Shown here: positions 35,349 to 43,267 of the stretch, piece after piece
Position numbering within the stretch: position 1 is the stretch's first letter
Layout of the letters: the number at the start of each line of letters is the position of its first letter
Origin: Rhodoferax_B sp049316285
GTDB taxonomy: Bacteria; Pseudomonadota; Gammaproteobacteria; Burkholderiales; Burkholderiaceae_C
Assembly (NCBI RefSeq): GCF_049316285.1
Contig: NZ_JBMOXA010000002.1
Span: 124,001 to 188,000, forward strand
Reading direction: 5' to 3'
Length of the DNA stretch: 64,000 nucleotides
Made by a program: the position numbers and the translations under genes
Notes under the pieces: generated by a model
Database searches by the model: none
What the model was told of the DNA's origin: nothing
What the model saw: only the letters and a program-made list of their open reading frames with translations

Positions 35349-36020
35349 ATGAAGAAATTGAATAAAGTGGCGATGCTGTTTGCCTCCGCAGCGTTGGTGA
35401 CGGCCGCAGGCGCGCAAACACGTGTTGTCGCTGCTGACGGTGGCCCTACGATCGACAACTGGCAAAATGGCACCGGCGAATTGGTTTGGAAGAACGGTAC
35501 CAATGAACTGTGCTGGCGCGATGCCAACTGGACGCCTGCTACGGCTGCCGAAGGTTGCGATGGCGCTTTGGTGAAACCAGCTCCTGCCGCAGTTGTGGCT
35601 CCTGCAGCTCCTGCACCAGCAGCCGCAGCACCAGCAGCAGCTCCAGCAGCTCCTGTGGTTGCCGCAACCAAGGTGACCTACGCTGCTGACGCATTCTTCG
35701 ACTTCGACAAGTCTGTCCTCAAGCCAGAAGGCAAGGCCAAGTTGGACGACCTGACCAGCAAGATCAAGGGCATCAACCTGGAAGTCATCATCGCCGTTGG
35801 CCACACCGACTCTGTTGGTAGCGATGCATACAACCAGAAGCTGTCGGTTCGCCGTTCCGAAGCCGTGAAGGCTTACTTGGTGTCCAAGGGCATTGAAAAG
35901 AACCGCGTGTACACCGAAGGCAAGGGCGAGAAGCAACCTGTTGCTGACAACAAGACCGCCGAAGGCCGTGCGAAGAACCGTCGCGTGGAAATCGAAGTGG
36001 TTGGTACCCGCGCTCAGTAA
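35349..36020 (+). CDS. OmpA family outer-membrane/peptidoglycan-associated protein
   Basis: This 223-residue protein has a signal peptide (KKLNKVAMLFASAALVTAAGA), a short domain with two cysteines (NELCWRDANW and EGCDG), an Ala/Pro-rich linker (residues about 78-110) encoded by GC-repeats, and a C-terminal OmpA domain (ADAFFDFDKSVLKPEGKAKLDDL, VGHTDSVGSDAYNQKLSVRRSEAVKAYL) that binds peptidoglycan. There is no beta-barrel domain. It is divergent from gyrA and ends at a strong terminator. Confidence 0.92.
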   Translation: MKKLNKVAMLFASAALVTAAGAQTRVVAADGGPTIDNWQNGTGELVWKNGTNELCWRDANWTPATAAEGCDGALVKPAPAAVVAPAAPAPAAAAPAAAPAAPVVAATKVTYAADAFFDFDKSVLKPEGKAKLDDLTSKIKGINLEVIIAVGHTDSVGSDAYNQKLSVRRSEAVKAYLVSKGIEKNRVYTEGKGEKQPVADNKTAEGRAKNRRVEIEVVGTRAQ

Positions 36021-36074
36021 TTCGTTTACTGGTCGAAATATGCCGGACCTGTATCAGGTCTGGCATCAAAAGAG

Positions 36075-36107
36075 CCCCGCAAGCGTATCGCTGGCGGGGT
36101 TTTTTTA
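36075..36107 (+). terminator. Rho-independent terminator after the OmpA-family gene
   Basis: A stem CCCCGC-A-AGCG with CGCT-G-GCGGGG (one mismatch, loop TAT, 36075-36099) is followed by seven T. Confidence 0.9.
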
Positions 36108-36152
36108 TTTTGGTATTAAATTGACGCCCGGCATTTGTTGGGCGAGGTGTTT

Positions 36153-36866
36153 ATGACAGATATACCGACACTGAACGCGGATCCGGCCGAATTGGCTAAG
36201 TTTTCCGAATTAGCCTATCGATGGTGGGATCCAGATAGTGAATTTCGGCCATTGCATCAAATCAATCCACTGCGCTTGGAGTGGATCAATGCCTTGGCCC
36301 CGCTGGAACAACGTAAAGTCCTGGATATTGGCTGTGGCGGCGGCATTCTTTCGGACTCCATGGCGCGCAAAGGCGCTTTTGTGACCGGAGTCGACCTTTC
36401 AACAAAAGCGTTGAAGGTGGCGCGCCTGCATGCCCTTGAGGCTGGAACCCCGAACATCGAGTACCGTGAAATCAGTGCGGAACAACTCGCGGCTGCGCAA
36501 CCGGCCTCATTTGACATTGTCACTTGCATGGAAATGCTGGAGCACGTGCCCGACCCGGCTTCTGTGGTGCAAGCCTGCGCTGACTTGGTCAAGCCGGGTG
36601 GATGGGTGTTCTTTTCCACCATCAACCGCAACCTACGCTCGTTTATGTCGGCCATCGTCGGCGCCGAGTACTTGCTCAACATGATTCCTCGTGGCACACA
36701 CGAATACGACAAGATGATTCGCCCCAGCGAATTGGCACGTTATGCGCGCAACGCCGGGCTGAACCTGCAGCAAACCAGCGGCCTGGAATACAACCCATTG
36801 ACCAAGCGCTACTGGCTCAGCGCCAACACCAGCGTGAACTACATGATTGCCACGCGCAAGATTTAA
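36153..36866 (+). CDS. ubiG: Ubiquinone biosynthesis O-methyltransferase
   Basis: This 237-residue SAM-dependent methyltransferase catalyses the two O-methylations of ubiquinone synthesis. The SAM motif VLDIGCGGGILSDSMA and post-motif DIVTCMEMLEHVPDP are clear, as is FFSTINRNLRSFMSAIVGAEYLL, typical of UbiG. The ATG at 36153 follows a GAGGT; an upstream in-frame TTG is less likely. gph follows after 12 bases. Confidence 0.95.
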   Translation: MTDIPTLNADPAELAKFSELAYRWWDPDSEFRPLHQINPLRLEWINALAPLEQRKVLDIGCGGGILSDSMARKGAFVTGVDLSTKALKVARLHALEAGTPNIEYREISAEQLAAAQPASFDIVTCMEMLEHVPDPASVVQACADLVKPGGWVFFSTINRNLRSFMSAIVGAEYLLNMIPRGTHEYDKMIRPSELARYARNAGLNLQQTSGLEYNPLTKRYWLSANTSVNYMIATRKI

Positions 36867-36878
36867 CCGAAAGTTGAG

Positions 36879-37541
36879 ATGTTCAAAAACGCAGAAGTGG
36901 TGTTATTCGATCTGGATGGCACCTTGATCGACAGTGCCCCTGATCTAGGGGCCGCCGTCGACAAAATGCGCACCGACCGTGGCATGCCGTCACTGCCACT
37001 CGATCACTATCGGCCTATGGCTGGTGCGGGTGCGCGTGGCATGTTGGGCCTGGCGTTTGGCATGACGCCCGAGCATGCGGACTTCCCGGCCATGCGTGAA
37101 GAGTTCTTTCGCAATTACGAATCCGATTTAACCGCCCGTACGACCGTTTTTGATGGCGTGGCCGATTTGCTGCAGCAATTGGCCGCACGCGGCCTGCGCT
37201 GGGGTGTGGTCACCAACAAGGCTGAGCGGTTCTCCATTCCCCTCACCAAGGCCATGCCGCTGTTCAGCACATCTGGCACTCTGGTCTGTGGTGACACCAC
37301 GCCGCATGCCAAACCGCACCCCGAGCCATTGCTGGAGGCCATGCGGCGCATGGGTGTTGCGCCCGCCCAATGTATCTATGTGGGCGACGACGAGCGCGAC
37401 ATCGTGGCAGGTCGCGCTGCCAATGTCGGCACTGTGGCAGCCGCTTATGGCTACCTTGGCAGCGGTGCAGGGCCTGCCGGTTGGGGCGCCGATTTGACGA
37501 TATCGTCTCCGGCAGAGTTGCTGAAGGCATTGCGCCCTTGA
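36879..37541 (+). CDS. gph: Phosphoglycolate phosphatase (HAD family)
   Basis: This 220-residue HAD hydrolase has the nucleophile motif LFDLDGTLIDSAPDL, motif II VVTNK, and motif III/IV KPHPEPLLEAM and VGDDERDI. It clears 2-phosphoglycolate. The ubiG-gph pair is common in betaproteobacteria. The ssrA promoter -35 box overlaps its stop codon. Confidence 0.92.
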   Translation: MFKNAEVVLFDLDGTLIDSAPDLGAAVDKMRTDRGMPSLPLDHYRPMAGAGARGMLGLAFGMTPEHADFPAMREEFFRNYESDLTARTTVFDGVADLLQQLAARGLRWGVVTNKAERFSIPLTKAMPLFSTSGTLVCGDTTPHAKPHPEPLLEAMRRMGVAPAQCIYVGDDERDIVAGRAANVGTVAAAYGYLGSGAGPAGWGADLTISSPAELLKALRP

Positions 37542-37564
37542 ACTTGGCCAAAGTGACCTAAAAT
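37538..37564 (+). promoter_or_regulatory. Probable ssrA promoter
   Basis: TTGAAC (37538-37543) and TAAAAT (37559-37564) are separated by 15 bases, a little short, and end 9 bases before the mature 5' end of tmRNA. The -35 box overlaps the gph stop. Confidence 0.6.
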
Positions 37565-37573
37565 AGACGGCTT

Positions 37574-37962
37574 GGGGCTGCACTGGTTTCGACGTGGGTT
37601 CGGACGCGCAGCAGGGCATGTCGAGGTTCTGTCACCTCGTTAAACAGCAGAAAAATCCTAACTGCAAACGACGAACGTTTCGCACTCGCCGCTTAATTGC
37701 GCGTGAGCCTCGCAACAGCAAGCCAATAGGCTGGGCAAGGGTTGCAACGCCGCAAGGTGTTGCAGTCCAGGCTGCGGGGTAATCTTATTTGGCTGGGCTT
37801 GCCTTGGGTAACTTAGGGCAGGTCGAGAAAATAGGTTGCTGGCGTTTTGCATAGCGTGCCACTGCGCGATGTAAAAGGCGAGACTTAAATCAGACGGCTA
37901 CACATGTAGAACTGTTCGAAGAAGGCTTGCGGACGGGGGTTCAAATCCCCCCAGCTCCACCA
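37574..37962 (+). ncRNA. ssrA: Transfer-messenger RNA
   Basis: The 389-nt gene begins GGGGCTGCACTGGTTTCGAC and ends with the T-arm GGGGGTTCAAATCCCCCC and AGCTCCACCA, which pairs with the 5' end as a tRNA-Ala-like acceptor with encoded CCA. The tag frame runs from 37664 to the TAA at 37696 and encodes ANDERFALAA, the standard Burkholderiales proteolysis tag. tmRNA with SmpB rescues stalled ribosomes. Confidence 0.97.
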
Positions 37963-37973
37963 CCACACCCTCC

Positions 37974-38009
37974 AAGGCCGTTTGCTGAAGTCCAGCAAAC
38001 GGCCTTTTT
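37974..38009 (+). terminator. Rho-independent terminator of ssrA
   Basis: A perfect 12-bp stem GGCCGTTTGCTG/CAGCAAACGGCC (37976-37987 with 37993-38004), extended by AA/TT, is followed by five T. Confidence 0.93.
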
Positions 38010-38239
38010 CTTTGTGTCATCCATGGCAGGCATGCTGTCTGGTCCCTATCCCGCCCGGGGGGCTCCAAAAATCCAGCAGCATACGGCGCGCGTTCGTCTG
38101 CCTGGTGTTGATGCTTTTGCGGACTCCCCGACTTGCTGATAGGTGCCTGGGTTAAACCTGTTCCCTGGACTTGTTCGCGCACCAGCGAGTGTGGTGGAGC
38201 TGCGGTGCCTGGTCTGGCGAGGACAACTGAAGCACTGAG
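38010..38239. other. Gene-free region between ssrA and the double HTH-cupin regulator
   Basis: Together with the ssrA terminator and the inverted repeat that follows, this makes a gap of more than 300 bases without a gene. I see no att-like copy of the ssrA 3' end, no integrase and no convincing ORF. A minus-strand frame here runs into the tmRNA antisense and is not coding. Confidence 0.5.
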
Positions 38240-38279
38240 AATTTTCAATAAAGATATAAAAGTTATCTTATTGGAAATT
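38240..38279. promoter_or_regulatory. AT-rich imperfect inverted repeat upstream of the HTH-cupin regulator
   Basis: The arms AATTTTCAATAA (38240-38251) and TTATTGGAAATT (38268-38279) pair with one G-T. The 16-base centre also contains a GATA/TATC pair. The element ends 17 bases before the ATG at 38297 in otherwise GC-rich DNA, so it probably contains the promoter and an operator for the regulator itself. Confidence 0.65.
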
Positions 38280-38296
38280 CGTGCCACAATCGTGTG

Positions 38297-39574
38297 ATGG
38301 TCAAGGCGTTGAACTCCTCTCGCAATATTCTTGCCGGCACAGACTCTGCAAACGTTTTGCCGACGAGTGCGATTTCTGCACCGGACCCGGCCACCAAGCT
38401 TTTCTCTGGTGTGGAAGAGCTAGAAGTCATTGGTGCCCGTTTGCGTCAATTGCGTGAATCCAAAGGCTTGTCGATGAAGCGATTGGCTGGGCTCAGCGGT
38501 GTAAGCGTGCCAGCGCTGCAACGCATAGAGGTGGGAACGTCGAGTACAGGACTGGCCACGGCGTTGGCGCTGTGTCACGGGCTTGATGAACCTCTTGAAC
38601 ACCTCGTTGGCCTGCCGCGTCGCGAGAGCAGGGCGCAGGCGTTCTCGCATATCGCCTTGCCAGCGTGCCCCAGCAATACAGTTGATCTGACGGGTGCGCT
38701 TGCGGCAGCACACCTGCAGAGCAGGGTTGTCTTCATTCGAGTTGGCGCCTCGGAAATGATTGCCAGTGATGTGGCGGTGGGCGCCTTGTTCGCTTTTGTG
38801 TTGAAAGGCACATTGCGAGTCATGTTTGCAGATGGAGAGAGCCTGACGCTTCATTCTGGGGACTCGCTGCACCTCTGTATGCCGGATGGCGTGGAAGTGA
38901 AGAATCTGGGGTTGAGCGATGTGGAACTGCTGTGCTGCGTGGACACGCGAGAGCGTGAAATGCTGCGGGAAGGCCTCAGCCCCGACGCAAGCGACAGGCC
39001 TGACAACACGCCCGTGGGGCAGCGAATCAAGACGCTGCGCACCTCCAGGAAAACCAGTCTTTCAGAGCTGGCAGCCAGGAGTGGTGTGTCGGCTAGCACC
39101 ATCAGCAAGATTGAAAACAGCCAGGCCCGCCCCAGCCTTGTGCAAGCCATTCGGCTGGCTGAGGCTCTGGAGGCCAACCTCGCTTTCCTGGCGGGAGGCT
39201 ACCGCCATCGGCCACAGAAACGCTGCACGGTACGCGCTGGCGATCGGAACTCGATGCCGTACCCCGAGTTTGGCTTCGCTCTGGAAGATCTGAATGGATC
39301 GTTTTATGCCAATGTTCTGGAAGCGCGGCTCGGTGTATTGAACCCCGGCGCTCATTCCGGTCAGGAGCACATGGTGCACGCTGGAGATGAACTTTGCTTT
39401 GTGATGGAAGGCGCCATGCGGTTCCGTTTCGACACAGAAAGCGGCGTGAAAACGGTCGACTTGTCCGCCAGAGAGTGTTTGCAATTCAAGTCCACCATGC
39501 CGCATTCCTGGGTGAACACACATGGCGGACCAACAACCGTGCTTTGGGTTTTTTCAGACGGTCTCTCTTTCTAG
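38297..39574 (+). CDS. Regulator with two successive HTH-cupin units
   Basis: This 425-residue protein has an XRE helix-turn-helix at about 45-105 (IGARLRQLRESKGLSMKRLAGLSGVS), a cupin-like domain at 133-215, a second XRE domain at 240-300 (VGQRIKTLRTSRKTSLSELAARSGVSASTISKIE), and a second cupin at 336-425 with SGQEHMVHAGDELCFVMEG and MPHSWVN. The first cupin lacks the metal-type histidines (MPDGVEV in place of MPHSWVN). Ordinary members have a single HTH-cupin of about 190 residues, so this looks like an internal duplication with one half degenerating. It probably regulates the isochorismatase gene behind it, 40 bases away. Confidence 0.85.
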   Translation: MVKALNSSRNILAGTDSANVLPTSAISAPDPATKLFSGVEELEVIGARLRQLRESKGLSMKRLAGLSGVSVPALQRIEVGTSSTGLATALALCHGLDEPLEHLVGLPRRESRAQAFSHIALPACPSNTVDLTGALAAAHLQSRVVFIRVGASEMIASDVAVGALFAFVLKGTLRVMFADGESLTLHSGDSLHLCMPDGVEVKNLGLSDVELLCCVDTREREMLREGLSPDASDRPDNTPVGQRIKTLRTSRKTSLSELAARSGVSASTISKIENSQARPSLVQAIRLAEALEANLAFLAGGYRHRPQKRCTVRAGDRNSMPYPEFGFALEDLNGSFYANVLEARLGVLNPGAHSGQEHMVHAGDELCFVMEGAMRFRFDTESGVKTVDLSARECLQFKSTMPHSWVNTHGGPTTVLWVFSDGLSF

Positions 39575-39614
39575 TCGCAGCGGCTTTTTCTTTCGTTTCA
39601 CCAAAGGGGGTTTT

Positions 39615-40292
39615 ATGCATGACGTCCAGATTCGCAGCCATATTGCTGAGCGAGTGATGGCCCGCAGGGGCAAGTTCCACTGGTTTGAGCGGCTCGATCC
39701 CAAATCCACAGCCCTTGTGGTGATCGATATGCAGAGCACTTTTTGCGAACCTGGCTCACCCGCCGAAGTTGCAAGCGCAAGAGAGATCGTCAAGCCTGTT
39801 AATGCGCTCACGCGGCGCTTGCGGGAGATGGGGGTTCCGGTGGTGTGGGTTCTTCATGCCAATCAATACATTGGTGACAAGAGTGATTGGGAACTGTTTT
39901 TCAACAACGTCGTGTCGAACAAGAAACGCTCAGACCATAGGGTCAGTGTGACGCCGGGCAAGCAGTCGGTCTGGCATGAACTTGATTGCAGTCCCGAAGA
40001 CCTGACCATCGTCAAGAACCGCTACAGCGCTTTAACGCCTGGTTCGTCTTCACTCGAACGCGTGCTTCGCAGCCTTGGCATTAACACCATACTGATTGCT
40101 GGAACCAAGACAAACGTATGCTGCGAGAGCACCGCCCGTGACGCGATGATGATGGATTTTCAGACCATCATGGTCTCCGATTGCTGCGCCGCTCTTTCTG
40201 ACGAAGAGCATCTTGCAACGCTGGAGACATTCATCCAGCAGTTTGGTGACGTGATGGACTCCGATACGGTTGTTCAGCGATTGCAGGCATAA
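39615..40292 (+). CDS. Isochorismatase-family cysteine hydrolase
   Basis: This 225-residue hydrolase has the catalytic set Asp38 (LVVIDMQSTF), Lys134 (IVKNRYSAL) and Cys169 (GTKTNVCCESTARDA). Family members hydrolyse amides (nicotinamide, ureidoacrylate, N-carbamoyl compounds) or isochorismate; the actual substrate is unknown. An AAAGGGGG ribosome site supports the ATG at 39615. It follows the double HTH-cupin regulator and has no other pathway gene beside it. Confidence 0.87.
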   Translation: MHDVQIRSHIAERVMARRGKFHWFERLDPKSTALVVIDMQSTFCEPGSPAEVASAREIVKPVNALTRRLREMGVPVVWVLHANQYIGDKSDWELFFNNVVSNKKRSDHRVSVTPGKQSVWHELDCSPEDLTIVKNRYSALTPGSSSLERVLRSLGINTILIAGTKTNVCCESTARDAMMMDFQTIMVSDCCAALSDEEHLATLETFIQQFGDVMDSDTVVQRLQA

Positions 40293-40739
40293 CTTGAGCT
40301 GGGAGCGGCATAGTGCCCATATCGAGACAAGGACCGTGATCTTAATTCGGGCCTTGTCAACACCGTCTGCATAGCGAAAAAGCAAGTCATTGGCTCTTGT
40401 TTGGCGAGGTCATTCATGACGAGCCCGACCGAATGCTTGAGCGCCATGGCTTTGTTCAGCGTTTAGCTCGAACAGCCGTAAAAATGCCCGCGCTAGGCGG
40501 GCATTCGAAAATTGGCCGTGGGCTCTTACGCGACCCACGTTTACGGACACTCTTGTGCAGGTGCTTTTTTTGTTTTTATCGTCGTAAAAAGCACTTGTTC
40601 GACGTGCCGCCGTGAGATTCGGCTTTGCCTGGCCAGGCGCTTCGAAAGAGGCCTTGGCGTTTCGAAGAGGCGCGAGTTTAACACAAAATAAAAATGAGCT
40701 TATTTTTGTGTACAGACCTGGCTCTGCCAGGCATCACTT
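40293..40739. other. Gene-free region between converging transcripts
   Basis: No credible gene is seen. The stretch contains a 9-bp hairpin AATGCCCGC/GCGGGCATT (40483-40505), an AT-rich pair GTGCTTTTT/AAAAAGCAC (40561-40569 with 40586-40594), an imperfect CACAAAA/TTTTGTG repeat around 40682-40710 and a CCTGGC/GCCAGG hairpin at 40717-40731 next to the CMD gene stop. These are probably termination structures for the two converging units. Confidence 0.5.
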
Positions 40740-41912
40740 TCAGCTCGCGTAAACCGGCTCGCCCAGGTTCAGCATCAAGCGATTCGCCCAGGCAAAAATG
40801 GCCACGGCGTGGATCACGTCGAGCACTTCCAGGTTCGACAGGCCGGCTGCACGCACGGCCTGCAACTGTGCCGCACCAAAGGTGGCGGGGCGCAGTGTCA
40901 GGTCGATCGACAGTTGCACGATGGCACGCTCGCGTGTATCGGTGCCTGCGCCCTGTGGTTCGGTGAACACCTGCACGATGGTGTCGTTGCGTTTGGTGAG
41001 TTGCTCGAAGCGCTGCGCGTGCACCGAGGCGCAATACACACAACCGTTGACACGCGACACCACGGCGCTGGCCAGTTCACGCTCGGCGCGCGACAAGCCG
41101 CCCGGTGCGTACATGATGGCGTTGAAGACGATGGCACGTTCTTCCAGAATACGCGGCTGGTGCACCAGTACGCGGTAGTAGTCCGAGGTCTTGGCCTTGG
41201 GGTGGCTGGCTTCCAGCACGGCGATCTGCTCGGGTGTGGCCTGTTCCAGCGCCACCACCGGCAGCCACGATTGCCATTCCAGGGTTTCGCTGGTGTAGCC
41301 GTTGATACGTATGGGTTCACCCGGCTTGGGCAGGTTGGCGGGGTGGATAAAAGGCGCTGCTGCATCGTCCGCCACGGGGGCTGGTGTGGCGTGCAGGTCG
41401 TCACCGAGTTCGGTAATCGCTTGCAAGCCGGCGACCACGCGCAACTGGTACGACACGAAGGCGATCAATTGCGCCAGCGCTACGACTTCGGGTGTGGCCA
41501 GGCCGGCGGCGGGCAGCTTCAGCAAGGCTTCTTTGTCGCCTTCAACCGGGCGTTCCGCCAGGGTCTGGGTGAAGCGCAGTATGGCTTGCAGGCGCGGGTC
41601 TGCGCTCAGGCTGTTTATGGCTGCGCCTTCAAGTGCGGCGCTTTGTGAAGCCGTGAGGGCAGGCAAAGCGCGCAGGGCCGCCGCGTAGTGTGCCTGCAGC
41701 GCGGTGCTGCCAGCCAGCCGTGCGATGAGGTGTGCCGACAGCAGGCGCTCGGCCGGCGACGGGCCGCTCAAGGCCGGGTCAAAAATGGCGTTGTAACTGC
41801 CTTGTGTGGCGGCCACAACTTTGTCGCGTTGCTGGCGCACGGCCCAGACGGGGCTTTGTGCGGCCAATGGCACCAGGCTGTCGACCAGGTCGGTGGTGGT
41901 GGGTGTGGTCAT
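40740..41912 (-). CDS. Fused carboxymuconolactone decarboxylase-like protein (Avi_7170 + Avi_7169 type)
   Basis: This 390-residue protein joins two helical AhpD/CMD-like halves. Residues 1-190 resemble the CMD domain family named after Avi_7170. Residues 195-390 resemble the Avi_7169 alkylhydroperoxidase family and contain the redox motif CVYCASVH (Cys291, Cys294, His298). The halves are usually separate neighbouring genes. The active motif suggests peroxidase or thiol-dependent chemistry. It is the last gene of the operon and lies 31 bases after the BAAT-type hydrolase. Confidence 0.82.
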   Translation of the reverse strand: MTTPTTTDLVDSLVPLAAQSPVWAVRQQRDKVVAATQGSYNAIFDPALSGPSPAERLLSAHLIARLAGSTALQAHYAAALRALPALTASQSAALEGAAINSLSADPRLQAILRFTQTLAERPVEGDKEALLKLPAAGLATPEVVALAQLIAFVSYQLRVVAGLQAITELGDDLHATPAPVADDAAAPFIHPANLPKPGEPIRINGYTSETLEWQSWLPVVALEQATPEQIAVLEASHPKAKTSDYYRVLVHQPRILEERAIVFNAIMYAPGGLSRAERELASAVVSRVNGCVYCASVHAQRFEQLTKRNDTIVQVFTEPQGAGTDTRERAIVQLSIDLTLRPATFGAAQLQAVRAAGLSNLEVLDVIHAVAIFAWANRLMLNLGEPVYAS

Positions 41913-41943
41913 GGTGATGTCTGTTGTTGGGTGGTAAATGGAT

Positions 41944-43263
41944 TCAAGCTTTTGGGGCTTGTTGCGCTTTCTGCGCTTGTGTCGCCAGCTCTAGAAAACG
42001 TAGCACGCCGGCCCACGAGTTTTCATCGGCATGGGCGTTCACCGGCGGGCTGCCGCCCGTGGTGCTCTGCCGCCTGGAGACCGGGTGGGCGTAGACCAGT
42101 TGTGTGGTCGGCACATAGGGGAACACGATGGAATGGCCGCCGCCCTCGTAGTCGAGGTGCTGCACGGCGTGTGGATGTTTGAACTGCGCCAGCCGCTCGG
42201 TGACCATGCGGCTGTACAGGCTGGACGGCCACGAACCGTCGTCGCTGGCCGACAGCAGCAGCACCGGCCCGCGAATGTTTTCCACACGGATACGTGCACG
42301 CTCCACGGCCTCGGGGTCTTGCAGCGAGGTCAACAAGGCCAGCGTGTGGCGACGCGGTTGTGGGCCATCGTCCCATGGCGCCCAGGTGGCGCTGCGGTTG
42401 TTTTGCCAGACATCGGGAATCGGCTGGTCGCGGTACAACCAGGCCGGGCCTTCGCGGCCGATCGCCGGGTCACAGGCGTTCTGCGCGCAGTTCACCACGG
42501 CCGAGGGTACGTAGCCGATCACCGCCGACACAAGATGCGGGAACAGCGAGCCGAGCAACAGCACCAGTTCGCCGCCGCGCGACTGGCCGCTGAGCGCCAC
42601 AAAACCATTCGCGGGTTTCAGCGTCTCGTGCATCCACTGCAACGCGGTCTCAAAGATTTCGAGCCGCGTGTTGGAGATGTAATCCGACAAGCCCGGTGCC
42701 TTGAAGTAGCCCAACGCCAAAGCCGCATAGCCGTGTGATGCGTACAGCGCCGCACGCGGTTCGTTGATGCCGCCGCCCGAGCCGTTGAGGATCAGCACCG
42801 CTGGGTGTGGGCCCGGTCCGGCGGGCAAAAACAGCGTGCCCACCAAACCACGCTCGCGCACTTCGCGTCGCGTCACACCAACGTTGGCCAGGCGTTGCAC
42901 AAACTGCGTTTGCAGTACTGTCTTGTCGCCACGCTCTGCGGTGACTTCGACCGTCAACGCCGCAGCCGGCTCGGCACCGAAAACCTCGCGTGGCGCGCCT
43001 TCCGTCTCGGGCGCTTGCGACCACACCAGGCCCATGGGCGAGACGCCGCTGTAGCTGCCAGAGAGTGGCGCATCACGCTGCAGGTCTACCTGGCCCGCAG
43101 TATCGGCGGCAAAGCGCGCGGAGGATCGCCACACCACGCCCGGCCCACGCACGGTGCGGCTATGCAGCGTGACCACCTCGCCAGGCGCCAGGCCTTGCAC
43201 GCTGATGTGCCGTGGCACGTCTATGAGTGCGTCGGCCGGTGTGGCCGTGAGCTGGGCGGTCAT
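41944..43263 (-). CDS. Acyl-CoA thioester hydrolase / BAAT-type alpha/beta hydrolase
   Basis: This 439-residue protein has an N-terminal Ig-like thioester-hydrolase domain (about residues 10-130, with VPRHISVQGLAPGEVVTLHSRT) and a C-terminal BAAT alpha/beta hydrolase domain. The nucleophile Ser228 is in LSGQSRGGE, the acid in LLSASDDGSWPSS and the histidine in YEGGGHSI. Animal relatives conjugate or cleave acyl-CoA. The bacterial substrate is unknown. It is 4 bases downstream of the solute-binding protein gene, so it belongs to the transport operon. Confidence 0.85.
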   Translation of the reverse strand: MTAQLTATPADALIDVPRHISVQGLAPGEVVTLHSRTVRGPGVVWRSSARFAADTAGQVDLQRDAPLSGSYSGVSPMGLVWSQAPETEGAPREVFGAEPAAALTVEVTAERGDKTVLQTQFVQRLANVGVTRREVRERGLVGTLFLPAGPGPHPAVLILNGSGGGINEPRAALYASHGYAALALGYFKAPGLSDYISNTRLEIFETALQWMHETLKPANGFVALSGQSRGGELVLLLGSLFPHLVSAVIGYVPSAVVNCAQNACDPAIGREGPAWLYRDQPIPDVWQNNRSATWAPWDDGPQPRRHTLALLTSLQDPEAVERARIRVENIRGPVLLLSASDDGSWPSSLYSRMVTERLAQFKHPHAVQHLDYEGGGHSIVFPYVPTTQLVYAHPVSRRQSTTGGSPPVNAHADENSWAGVLRFLELATQAQKAQQAPKA

Positions 43264-43267
43264 GGGT

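Noticed and set aside
37574..37962. ssrA as the edge of a genomic island
   Set aside because: No integrase, no direct repeat of the ssrA 3' end and no abrupt phage-like gene set is visible within the window.
37898..38287. A 129-codon minus-strand frame ending VELGGFEPPSAS
   Set aside because: This ending is the familiar false translation of the antisense of a tRNA-like T-arm; here it is antisense to ssrA.
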